A program made the translations under genes and the position numbers. DNA of 43,309 nt from an uncultured Clostridium sp. (lineage in GTDB: Bacteria > Bacillota > Clostridia > Lachnospirales > Lachnospiraceae): NCBI GenBank assembly GCA_900543885.1, contig UQTA01000022.1:1-43309 (forward strand), read 5' to 3'. Shown here in pieces: positions 23,862 through 31,822 of the stretch. Positions within the stretch are counted from its first letter, which is position 1. Every line of letters begins with the position of its first letter. The notes below the pieces were generated by a model that saw nothing but the letters and a program-made list of their open reading frames with translations, was not told where the DNA came from and did not search any database.

Positions 23862-23910
23862 CTTGTATCTGAGAGAAAAACATTGGATTGATTATAAACG
23901 TGAGGAATGT

Positions 23911-24819
23911 ATGGGAAAAACAAGTGGTTTGAAACGTGTACTTGAACAGATAAAGATCCTGCAAAAAGACAAAAAAATACGTCTGGTGATCACAATGGGT
24001 GCTGTGCTCCTTTCAGCCTTTATCCAGGCTTGGGCGATCCAGGTATTTGTAAGACCGGCGGAGATCATTTCCGGCGGCTTTTTCGGTGCGGCAATGCTTA
24101 TTGAACGTGTGGGAGGCTTAAAAGGACTTACGATCCCGATGCAGGTGACGATGATCCTTCTTAATATCCCGGTAGCTTTGATGTGCTGCCGCGGTATCAG
24201 CGTCCGTTTTACTGTGGTATCATTGCTCCAGGTTGTCTTTGGAAGTATCTTTTTACAGATATTTAATTTCCAGCCTATCTTTCAGGATGAGATTTTAAAT
24301 GTGATCTTTGGAGGCGTTATTTATGGAACTTCCATTGTAATAGCCCTAAAAGGCAATGCATCTACCGGCGGTACAGACTTTATCGCGCTGTTTGTTTCTA
24401 ATAAAACAGGAAAATCCATCTGGAGTTATGTATTTTTTGGAAACGCCCTGATGTATTGTGTATACGGAGTGATCTTCGGCTGGAAATTTGCTGGATATTC
24501 CATTATTTTCCAGTTTATATCCACTCATATGATCTCTGCGTTCCACCATCGTTATGATCTGGTAACTCTCCAGGCTACTACAGAAAAGGGACCGGAAGTA
24601 GTAGATCTTTATATTAAACATTTTCGTCATGGTATTTCCTGTGTGGAAGCTGTAGGTGGCTACAGCAAAAGAAAAATGTATCTTTTAAATACGGTGGTCT
24701 CATCTTATGAGATAGCGGATGCTGTCCAGATAATGCAGGAGGCAGATGAACATGTAATCATCAATGTGTTGAAAACAGAACAGTTTGTTGGACATTTTTA
24801 CAGGGCGCCTATGGAATAG
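23911..24819 (+). CDS. YitT-family membrane protein (DUF161 + DUF2179)
   Basis: 302 residues from ATG 23911 (TGAGGA about 6-8 bases upstream); an in-frame ATG at 23842 lies inside the leader hairpin and is rejected. Five membrane segments (~30-195) contain the family motifs RPAEIISGGFFGAAMLIE and ALKGNASTGGTDFIA, followed by a cytoplasmic DUF2179 domain (~220-302; HGISCVEAVGGYS, VVSSYEIADAV). Function of YitT proteins is not established. The stop codon lies within a terminator hairpin. Regulation by the long leader is likely. Confidence 0.9.
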   Translation: MGKTSGLKRVLEQIKILQKDKKIRLVITMGAVLLSAFIQAWAIQVFVRPAEIISGGFFGAAMLIERVGGLKGLTIPMQVTMILLNIPVALMCCRGISVRFTVVSLLQVVFGSIFLQIFNFQPIFQDEILNVIFGGVIYGTSIVIALKGNASTGGTDFIALFVSNKTGKSIWSYVFFGNALMYCVYGVIFGWKFAGYSIIFQFISTHMISAFHHRYDLVTLQATTEKGPEVVDLYIKHFRHGISCVEAVGGYSKRKMYLLNTVVSSYEIADAVQIMQEADEHVIINVLKTEQFVGHFYRAPME

Positions 24820-24830
24820 GCGTCCTTTTT
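24803..24830 (+). terminator. Intrinsic terminator overlapping the end of the yitT-family gene
   Basis: GGGCGCCTAT (24803-24812) and ATAGGCGTCC (24816-24825) pair around a 3-base loop, followed by TTTTT. The stop codon is inside the stem. Confidence 0.85.
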
Positions 24831-24842
24831 GGACAAAAAAAT

Positions 24843-24881
24843 AAAGCCCTGGCAAGTGTGGTAGTAGTGGTGCAGGGCTTT
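24843..24881. terminator. Second hairpin, possibly a terminator
   Basis: AAAGCCCTG (24843-24851) and CAGGGCTTT (24873-24881) form a 9-bp stem with a 21-base loop; A-rich and T-containing sequence on either side. A small CAGAAC/GTTCTG hairpin follows near 24892. The remainder up to nadE has a TATACT near 25057 that may be the nadE -10. Confidence 0.6.
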
Positions 24882-25110
24882 ATAAAATGTACAGAACAGG
24901 CGTTCTGAACAATTTGAGTATACAGCAGATTGAACAAATAGTCAAGAGAAATTTGTCAGGGTTAAAGTGCTGACTGTGCTTTTTCAGGTGATTATTGTTT
25001 GGCGAAATGCTTTACGAGATAGAAGCAGGGGACTTCCTTGATTTGGTTAAACGTGCTATACTACTTTAAGAAAAAAATGCTTTTACAGTATGAAATACAT
25101 GGAGGACACA

Positions 25111-27078
25111 ATGAAAGACGGATTTATAAGGGTAGCAGCGGCAACGCCAGACATCCATGTGGCAGACCCGTATTATAACAGCCAGCAGATCATAGAATTA
25201 ATGGAACAGGGAAGCGCCAGAGGCGTGAAAGTAATGGTGTTTCCGGAGCTGTGTTTAACAGCCTATACCTGCTCTGATTTATTTTTGCAGGATTCTTTGA
25301 TGAGAGAGGCAAAAAACGGGTTAAAGCGTATTCTGCAGTCATCTAAAAATAAGGATATGATCCTTTTTGTAGGAATGCCATGGATGCACAGAGGAAAGCT
25401 TTACAATGTGGCGGCTGTGGTAAGCAGAGGACGTATCCTGGGTATTGTGCCTAAAAAGAATCTTCCAAATTATTCTGAATTTTATGAGCTGCGTCACTTC
25501 CATCCAGGTATGGAGAAAACAGAGATGACAGATTGGGAAGGGACACAGGTTCCTATGGGGATGAATCTGCTGTTTTCCTGCCGGACGATGCCGGATCTGG
25601 TACTGGCAGCAGAGCTTTGTGAGGATGTGTGGGTTCCATGTCCGCCAAGTATTTTTCATGCTTTGGCAGGCGCTACTGTGATCGCCAACTGTTCTGCCAG
25701 TGATGAGACTACTGGAAAAGACCGCTACCGTTATGACCTGATCTGCGGACAGTCTGCAAGACTGGTGTGTGGTTATATTTATGCAAATGCCGGAGAGGGA
25801 GAATCTTCACAGGATCTTGTATTTGGCGGACAGAATATCATTGCGGAAGATGGTACCTGCCTGGTGCAGTCTGAGCGGTTTAAAAATGCCTGCATCTGTG
25901 CAGATATGGATCTTGGAAGGATCATCAGTGAACGCCGCCGTATGACCACTTTTAGGAATGAAGAAAACAGGTCTGCTTCTTATGAAACCGTTTATTTTGA
26001 ATTAAATATAGAGGACAGTATAAAGAAAGACAGTAAAAAATCAGGGCAGAAGGTAAATGAACTTCTTCGATATATTGATCCGGCTCCTTTTGTGCCTCAT
26101 GATCCGGGGCAGAGAGAACGCCGCTGTGAGGAGATCCTTTCTATTCAGGCAATGGGACTGAAAAAACGTCTGGCACATACAAATTGCAAGCATGCAGTGA
26201 TCGGCCTTTCCGGCGGTCTGGATTCTACGTTGGCTCTTCTTGTAACGGTCCGTGCTTTTGATATGCTGCAGATTCCAAGGGAGAATATCCACTGCATTAC
26301 CATGCCATGTTTTGGTACCACAGACCGTACGTATACCAATGCCTGCACCATGGCAAAAAAGACAGGTGCATCTTTAACTGAGATCAATATCCGTGATGCA
26401 GTTACAGGCCATTTTAGGGATATTGGTCATGATATTGAAAAACATGATGTAACCTATGAAAACGGACAGGCAAGAGAGCGTACCCAGATCTTAATGGATA
26501 TTGCCAATGAAGTGGGCGGCATGGTCATTGGTACTGGTGATATGTCAGAGCTGGCTCTTGGATGGGCAACATACAATGGTGATCATATGTCCATGTATGG
26601 TGTCAATGCATCGGTGCCTAAAACATTAGTTCGTCATCTGGTACGTTATTATGCAGATACCTGTGGTGAAAAGGAACTTTCCGATGTGCTTTTAGATGTT
26701 CTTGATACACCGGTAAGTCCGGAGCTTCTGCCGCCGGAAGATGGGAAGATTTCCCAGAAAACAGAGGATTTAGTGGGTCCTTATGAGCTCCATGATTTCT
26801 ATCTGTATTATGTGCTGCGCTTTGGATACAGCCCGGCAAAGATCTTCCGTCTGGCATTGCAGGCATTTGAAGGAAGCTATGACAGAGAGACGATCTTAAA
26901 ATGGCTGAAAACATTTTACCGCAGATTTTTTGCCCAGCAGTTTAAACGTTCCTGTCTGCCGGATGGTCCAAAAGTAGGTTCTGTCGCTGTCTCTCCAAGA
27001 GGAGACCTGCGTATGCCAAGTGATGCCTGCAGCCGCCTGTGGTTAAAGGAACTGGAGATGATAGAAAAAGGAGAATGA
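25111..27078 (+). CDS. nadE: Glutamine-dependent NAD+ synthase
   Basis: 655 residues from ATG 25111, five bases after GGAGG; the frame could start at 25090 but without a site. Two domains: an N-terminal nitrilase-type glutaminase (1-~290) with the Glu-Lys-Cys triad E46 (FPELCLTAY), K115 (VPKKNLPN) and C170 (AELCEDVWVP), and a C-terminal NAD synthase domain with the ATP pyrophosphatase loop GLS-GGLDS (365-372) and IVGTGDMSELALGW-like region. It amidates nicotinic acid adenine dinucleotide using glutamine-derived ammonia and ATP, the last step of NAD+ synthesis. Its stop is six bases before the next gene's start, suggesting cotranscription through the patatin gene. Confidence 0.96.
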   Translation: MKDGFIRVAAATPDIHVADPYYNSQQIIELMEQGSARGVKVMVFPELCLTAYTCSDLFLQDSLMREAKNGLKRILQSSKNKDMILFVGMPWMHRGKLYNVAAVVSRGRILGIVPKKNLPNYSEFYELRHFHPGMEKTEMTDWEGTQVPMGMNLLFSCRTMPDLVLAAELCEDVWVPCPPSIFHALAGATVIANCSASDETTGKDRYRYDLICGQSARLVCGYIYANAGEGESSQDLVFGGQNIIAEDGTCLVQSERFKNACICADMDLGRIISERRRMTTFRNEENRSASYETVYFELNIEDSIKKDSKKSGQKVNELLRYIDPAPFVPHDPGQRERRCEEILSIQAMGLKKRLAHTNCKHAVIGLSGGLDSTLALLVTVRAFDMLQIPRENIHCITMPCFGTTDRTYTNACTMAKKTGASLTEINIRDAVTGHFRDIGHDIEKHDVTYENGQARERTQILMDIANEVGGMVIGTGDMSELALGWATYNGDHMSMYGVNASVPKTLVRHLVRYYADTCGEKELSDVLLDVLDTPVSPELLPPEDGKISQKTEDLVGPYELHDFYLYYVLRFGYSPAKIFRLALQAFEGSYDRETILKWLKTFYRRFFAQQFKRSCLPDGPKVGSVAVSPRGDLRMPSDACSRLWLKELEMIEKGE

Positions 27079-27083
27079 TAATT

Positions 27084-27869
27084 ATGATAAACAGCACATC
27101 CAATAAGCAGGTAAAACGTGTGGTAAATCTGCGGGATAAGGCGAAAGCACGTAGGGAAGAAGGCTTATATGTGGCAGAGGGGCTGCGCATGTGCCGGGAA
27201 TATAAGCCGGATGATGTGGAGATCTTATATATCACAGAAAGCTTTGGAAAACAGGAAGATAATAAAAAGTGGCTGCGGGGATTTAAATTTGAGATGGTCA
27301 CAGACGAAGTGATGCATTATATGGCAGATACAAAGACTCCCCAGGGAGTTTTAGCTGTGGCAAAACAGAAAAAATGTACCATGGAAGATATTTTAAAGAA
27401 GACAAACATGCCGAAACTGATCATGATCCTGGAAAATATCCAGGATCCGGGAAATCTCGGCACGATCATCCGTGCAGGAGAAGGTGCCGGTATTACCGGT
27501 GTGGTCATGAGCAGTGACACGGCAGATATCTATAATCCAAAGGTGATCCGTTCTACCATGGGTTCTGTGCTTAGGGTGCCTTTTGTATATGCATCTGATC
27601 TGAAAGGGGCCTGCGAGCAGATGAAAAAAGCGGGAGTCAGACTGTATGCAGCTCATTTAAAAGGTATGAATAATTATGACCAGGAGGATTATACTAAGGA
27701 TACAGGTTTTCTTATTGGAAACGAGGCTAAGGGGCTGACAGATGAGATGGCAGCAGCTGCAGATACTTATATTAAGATCCCCATGGCAGGACAGGTGGAG
27801 TCTTTAAATGCAGCAGTGGCATCTTCTGTCTTAATGTTTGAAGCTGCAAGACAGAGAAGAAACAGATAA
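27084..27869 (+). CDS. TrmH/SpoU-family RNA 2'-O-methyltransferase
   Basis: 261 residues from ATG 27084, ten bases after AAAAAGGAG; an ATG at 27075 overlapping the nadE stop would be only one base from it. An N-terminal substrate-binding domain (~1-95; SNKQVKRVVNLRDKAKARREEGLYVAEG) precedes the knotted SpoU methyltransferase domain: MILENIQDPGNLGTIIRAGEGAGI, STMGSVLRVPF, LIGNEAKGLTDEM and the C-terminal VESLNAAVASSVLMFE. It uses S-adenosylmethionine to methylate ribose in rRNA or tRNA; the target is unknown. Likely cotranscribed with nadE. Confidence 0.93.
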   Translation: MINSTSNKQVKRVVNLRDKAKARREEGLYVAEGLRMCREYKPDDVEILYITESFGKQEDNKKWLRGFKFEMVTDEVMHYMADTKTPQGVLAVAKQKKCTMEDILKKTNMPKLIMILENIQDPGNLGTIIRAGEGAGITGVVMSSDTADIYNPKVIRSTMGSVLRVPFVYASDLKGACEQMKKAGVRLYAAHLKGMNNYDQEDYTKDTGFLIGNEAKGLTDEMAAAADTYIKIPMAGQVESLNAAVASSVLMFEAARQRRNR

Positions 27870-27915
27870 TGATCCTGTTTGTGAAAACAGGCAGATAAGA
27901 AGGGAGTGCAGGAAA

Positions 27916-28194
27916 ATGACAGGTATTTGTGGATGGTTTCTTGCATTTCTCTTCTTTTTAGGTGCAGAATGTATTTGCAGATGTCTGGTTTCTCTGTGGT
28001 TTGTTTTTGGAGCAGTTACCGCCTTTATATGTGCTGTTTTGGGTATGGGGGCACGAGAGCAGCTTCTTGCCTTTCTCTTATCTTCCATAGCAGCTTTTCT
28101 GCTTATAAGGCCTTTTTCGTTTCTGGGGAAAATTTCTGAAAAAAGAAGAGCTTTCAGCAAAAACAGGAAAGAAGGTAAGCAGCCATGGAATTAA
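27916..28194 (+). CDS. Small NfeD-like membrane protein without the OB-fold domain
   Basis: 92 residues from ATG 27916, just after GGGAG-TGCAGGAAA; the ATG at 27838 lies inside the methyltransferase gene. Three hydrophobic segments with the layout of NfeD membrane parts: an initial helix ending in GAE, the pair LWFVFGAVTAFICAVLG, and QLLAFLLSSIAAFLLIRPF, then a basic tail. NfeD proteins normally carry a C-terminal OB-fold domain; here the protein ends directly after the last helix. It could be a truncated NfeD or an unrelated small membrane protein. It overlaps the start of the patatin gene by 10 bases. Confidence 0.6.
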   Translation: MTGICGWFLAFLFFLGAECICRCLVSLWFVFGAVTAFICAVLGMGAREQLLAFLLSSIAAFLLIRPFSFLGKISEKRRAFSKNRKEGKQPWN

Positions 28195-29345
28195 AACTGG
28201 ATATTAATAAGGAATATGGTTTGGTATTAGAAGGTGGAGGTGCCAAGGGTGCCTACCAGATCGGAGCCTGGAAGGCTTTAAAAGAGGCGGGGATCCGTAT
28301 AAAAGGAATCGCAGGAACCTCTGTAGGAGCTTTAAATGGCGCTCTCATTGCCATGGATGATTTTGAAAAGGCAGAAAAAATATGGGAAACGATCCGTTAT
28401 TCCAGAGTTATGGATGTGGATGATGACCTGGTGGAGCAGTTAAAGACTTCCCGTTTAAGGGACATTGCTGCATTAGGACTTTCAGAACTGATTCCGTCGG
28501 CAAAAAAGGTATTAAAAGACAGAGGGTTTGATATCGCTCCTTTGCGAAGCCTGATCGAAGAAGTAGTGGATGAGGAAAAAATACGAAACTCTGAAAAAGA
28601 GTTGTATGTAGTTACGTATTCTTTAAGTGACCGAAAGCCTATGGTGGTTAATGTAAAAGAAGTCCCTGAAGGTGAGATCGCAGATATGCTGATGGCAAGC
28701 GCTTATCTTATTGGATTTCGGCGGGAAAAGCTGGGCGGTAAATATTACATGGATGGCGGCGGGGTGAATAATGTTCCTATTGATGTTTTAATGGAGAAGG
28801 GATATAAGGATATCCTGGTATTTCGCATTTACGGATACGGTGTTGATACGGAACGGCATCTGAAGGTGCCAGATGATGTACAGCTATATCATGTGGCTCC
28901 CAGGCAGGACCTGGGCGGCCTGTTAGAGTTTGACAGAAGGCGGGCAAGGAAAAATATGATCCTTGGTTATTTTGATGCCAGACGGATGCTTTACGGGCTG
29001 GAGGGGAGAGTTTACTATCTGGACGCCCCTGAAAGTGAGATCTACTATTTTAACCGGCTTCTGGCAGAGGCACCGGAACTGCTTTCAGATATCTGGCCGC
29101 AGCTTTCTGAAAATGAGCTTTTTACAGCCCAGATGGCTTCCTGCCGCAGATATACAGAAGAATGGTTTCCAAAGCTTGCAAAGACATTGCATCTGAAGGA
29201 AGACTGGGATTATAAGGAATTATATTTAGGCCTGTTAGAACATCTGGCGAGACAATATAAGATCAGTCGTTTTAAAATATATACACCTCAGGAGCTGTTT
29301 CTTATCATACAGAGAAAAAGAAAGAGGATTTTTCTTGACAGGTAA
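28185..29345 (+). CDS. Patatin-like phospholipase
   Basis: 386 residues. The catalytic patatin domain (~10-230) has the oxyanion loop LEGGGAKGAYQIG, the nucleophile elbow GTSVGALNG (Ser in GTSVG) and the catalytic Asp in YYMDGGGVNNVP. Such enzymes hydrolyse acyl esters of phospholipids or related lipids with a Ser-Asp dyad. No signal peptide is present, so it works in the cytoplasm or on the inner membrane face. The C-terminal ~150 residues are not recognised. It overlaps the NfeD-like gene and its last codons contain the -35 of the argF promoter. Confidence 0.9.
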   Translation: MELKLDINKEYGLVLEGGGAKGAYQIGAWKALKEAGIRIKGIAGTSVGALNGALIAMDDFEKAEKIWETIRYSRVMDVDDDLVEQLKTSRLRDIAALGLSELIPSAKKVLKDRGFDIAPLRSLIEEVVDEEKIRNSEKELYVVTYSLSDRKPMVVNVKEVPEGEIADMLMASAYLIGFRREKLGGKYYMDGGGVNNVPIDVLMEKGYKDILVFRIYGYGVDTERHLKVPDDVQLYHVAPRQDLGGLLEFDRRRARKNMILGYFDARRMLYGLEGRVYYLDAPESEIYYFNRLLAEAPELLSDIWPQLSENELFTAQMASCRRYTEEWFPKLAKTLHLKEDWDYKELYLGLLEHLARQYKISRFKIYTPQELFLIIQRKRKRIFLDR

Positions 29346-29391
29346 AAACACAAGTGGTATATTATGCATAAAAGTTGCATAAATATTAACT
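29335..29391 (+). promoter_or_regulatory. argF promoter with ArgR-like operator
   Basis: TTGACA (29335-29340), 17-base spacer, TATATT (29358-29363). Directly after the -10, over the expected start point, is an AT-rich palindromic site ATGCA...TGCAT (29364-29379) followed by ATAAATATTAAC. Its composition and position resemble an ARG box for the arginine repressor. No argR gene is in the window. Confidence 0.6.
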
Positions 29392-29409
29392 TCAAAAGAG
29401 GAAAAAACT

Positions 29410-30399
29410 ATGAATTTAAAGGGAAGAAACTTTTTAACACTGAAAGATTATACAGAAGAAGAAATCACATACCTGCTTGACCTTGCAGCAGAGTTAAAGG
29501 AAAAAAAGAAAAAAGGCATTTTAGTAGATACTTTAAAGGGCAAAAATGTAGCTCTTATCTTTGAAAAGACAAGTACCAGAACCAGATGTGCCTTTGAAGT
29601 AGCTGCACATGATCTTGGCATGGGCTCTACTTATCTGGATCCTTCAGGTTCCCAGATCGGAAAAAAGGAGAGCATTGCTGATACTGCCAGAGTATTAGGC
29701 CGTATGTATGAAGGAATCGAGTACAGAGGTTTTGGTCAGGAAATCGTAGAAGAACTGGCTAAATATGCAGGTGTACCTGTATGGAACGGCCTGACCAATG
29801 AAGATCATCCAACCCAGATGCTGGCAGATCTTTTAACTATCAGAGAGCATTTAGGACACCTTAAGGGAGTTAAGCTTGTGTATATGGGTGATGCGCGCTA
29901 TAATATGGGTAACTCCCTGATGATCGCCTGCGCAAAGATGGGTATGCACTTTGTAGCCTGCGCTCCAAAGAAGTATTTCCCAGACGAAGCATTAGTAAAA
30001 GAATGCCAGGAATTTGCAGCGATCAGCGGCGCTACCATTACTCTTACTGAAGATGTGGCAGAAGCTGTGAAGGGAGCAGATGTTGTTGATACAGACGTAT
30101 GGGTATCCATGGGCGAGCCGGATGAAGTATGGACAGAACGTATTAAAGACCTGACCCCTTACAAGGTAACAAAAGAAGTAATGGATGCAGCAGGTCCACA
30201 GGCCATTTTCCTTCACTGCCTGCCATCCTTCCATGATTTAAAGACCAAGATCGGCAAGGAAATGGGAGAACGTTTCGGTGTATCAGAACTGGAAGTAACA
30301 GATGAAGTATTTGAGTCCAGCCAGTCAGTTGTATTTGATGAGGCTGAGAACAGGATGCATACCATTAAGGCAGTTATGTTAGCTACTTTAAGCAAATAA
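29410..30399 (+). CDS. argF: Ornithine carbamoyltransferase
   Basis: 329 residues. It transfers the carbamoyl group to ornithine to form citrulline in arginine synthesis, or runs in reverse in the arginine deiminase pathway. Carbamoyl-phosphate-binding motif S55TRTR59, ornithine-loop sequence LTNEDHPTQMLADLLT, and the C-terminal HCLPSFHD are all present. AAGAGGAAA precedes the ATG by about 8 bases. It stands alone: no other arg or arc genes are adjacent, so anabolic versus catabolic role is judged only from the ArgR-like promoter (anabolic favoured). A perfect TGAAACGA-C-TCGTTTCA palindrome follows the stop (30400-30416) without a T-run. Confidence 0.95.
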   Translation: MNLKGRNFLTLKDYTEEEITYLLDLAAELKEKKKKGILVDTLKGKNVALIFEKTSTRTRCAFEVAAHDLGMGSTYLDPSGSQIGKKESIADTARVLGRMYEGIEYRGFGQEIVEELAKYAGVPVWNGLTNEDHPTQMLADLLTIREHLGHLKGVKLVYMGDARYNMGNSLMIACAKMGMHFVACAPKKYFPDEALVKECQEFAAISGATITLTEDVAEAVKGADVVDTDVWVSMGEPDEVWTERIKDLTPYKVTKEVMDAAGPQAIFLHCLPSFHDLKTKIGKEMGERFGVSELEVTDEVFESSQSVVFDEAENRMHTIKAVMLATLSK

Positions 30400-30499
30400 T
30401 GAAACGACTCGTTTCAGAAATAAAGATGCATGGCTGAACTGTAGCCAATAAAGGGACAAAAAGCCTGAAAAAGCATCCTGGAAAACAGGAGATTGGGAT

Positions 30500-30802
30500 A
30501 TGCAGGGCCAGAGAGGAAGAAATGAGCGCCGGGCCGGAGTGTTTCTGGATGTGGCGCACTTGATCCTGGGAATCGCAATTGTGATCTTTGCAGTGCTGTC
30601 GTTTTTTGATCCGGAGGGAAATGAAATGCTTTTCCCTCTGGTATTTTTACTGGCAGCTTTGTTAAATGGAATAAACGGAGTTTTTGAGCTTAAGACCTGC
30701 GGCAGGGATAAGAAACGTTTCCGTATGGGAGCGTTTCAGATGATATTGTGCGCAGGCCTTGGGCTTATTGGCGTGTTAAGCGCTCTTAGTTTATGGTTCT
30801 AA
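30500..30802 (+). CDS. Small three-helix membrane protein (possibly DUF6637)
   Basis: 100 residues with three membrane helices (~13-37, ~43-62, ~76-100) and a short basic loop CGRDKKRFRMG between the last two. CAGGAGA stands about 9 bases before the ATG. I think it belongs to a small Clostridia-specific family of unknown function (DUF6637), but that naming is uncertain. It precedes birA by 39 bases in the same orientation and may be cotranscribed with it. Confidence 0.6.
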   Translation: MQGQRGRNERRAGVFLDVAHLILGIAIVIFAVLSFFDPEGNEMLFPLVFLLAALLNGINGVFELKTCGRDKKRFRMGAFQMILCAGLGLIGVLSALSLWF

Positions 30803-30841
30803 GATTACATGTAAGATACACTGGATTGAGGAAACAGGGAA

Positions 30842-31822
30842 ATGAAAGCAGAAATCTTAAAGATATTAAAAAAAGCAGAGGGCTATGTGTCCGGTCAGCA
30901 GTTATGCGAACGGTTAGGTGTGTCCCGGACTGCTGTATGGAAAGCGATCCGCCAGCTGGAAGAAGAAGGATATGTAATAGAAGCGGTGCGAAATAAGGGG
31001 TATCGCCTGGTGGAAGAAGCAGATGTGCTGACAGAAGCAGAACTGCGGTCTGTTCTTGACACAAAATGGCTAGGAAAAGAAGTAGAGTATTTTTATGAAA
31101 CAGATTCCACCAATAACCGTGCACGAGATGCAGCGGAAAAAGGAGCGTCCCATGGCTATCTTGCAGTGGCAGACTGCCAGACCGCAGGAAAAGGGCGCAG
31201 AGGCAGAGTGTGGAATTCTCCTCATGGAACAGATATTTTCATGAGTTTTCTTATGAGACCTTCTTTTGAACCGGCTCAGGCGTCTATGCTGACGCTGGTA
31301 GCGGGAATGGCCGTGGTAAAGGGAGTACAGAAAGCCACTGGCTTAAACGCCATGATCAAATGGCCAAATGACGCTGTGGTAAATGGAAAAAAGATCTGCG
31401 GTATTTTAACGGAGATGAGTACAGAAGAAGATACCATCCGCTATGTGGTGGTGGGGATTGGAATCAATGTAAATGCAAAGGAATTTCCGGAAGAGATCCG
31501 GGATAAAGCCACATCTTTAAAACTGGAACTGGGAAGATCTGTAAAAAGAAGTGAGATCATCCGTTCCGTGGCTGAAAGCTTTGAAGAATATTGTGCAGTT
31601 TATGAAAAGACCTGTGATATGTCAGGACTGCAGGCTGCATATAATGAAATGCTGGCCAATATGGACCGGGAAGTCTGCGTTTTAGACCCAAAAGGAGAAT
31701 ATCGGGGAAAAGCTTTGGGAATCGATGAAGAAGGCTGCCTTTTAGTAGAAAAGGAAAATGGCGAAGTTGTCCACGTTCTTTCCGGGGAAGTATCTGTGCG
31801 GGGAATTTATGGATATGTGTAA
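30842..31822 (+). CDS. birA: Bifunctional biotin--[acetyl-CoA-carboxylase] ligase / biotin operon repressor
   Basis: 326 residues. An N-terminal winged helix-turn-helix (~1-60; GQQLCERLGVSRTAVWKAIRQLEEEGY) is followed by the ligase domain with ETDSTNNRA, the biotinyl-adenylate loop GKGRRGRVWNSP, IKWPNDAVVNGKKICGIL and GIGINVNAKEFP, then the C-terminal SH3-like domain. It attaches biotin to carboxylase carrier domains and, through the HTH domain, can repress biotin genes. GAGGAAACAGGGAA precedes the ATG. mutY overlaps its 3' end by 14 bases. Confidence 0.95.
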   Translation: MKAEILKILKKAEGYVSGQQLCERLGVSRTAVWKAIRQLEEEGYVIEAVRNKGYRLVEEADVLTEAELRSVLDTKWLGKEVEYFYETDSTNNRARDAAEKGASHGYLAVADCQTAGKGRRGRVWNSPHGTDIFMSFLMRPSFEPAQASMLTLVAGMAVVKGVQKATGLNAMIKWPNDAVVNGKKICGILTEMSTEEDTIRYVVVGIGINVNAKEFPEEIRDKATSLKLELGRSVKRSEIIRSVAESFEEYCAVYEKTCDMSGLQAAYNEMLANMDREVCVLDPKGEYRGKALGIDEEGCLLVEKENGEVVHVLSGEVSVRGIYGYV

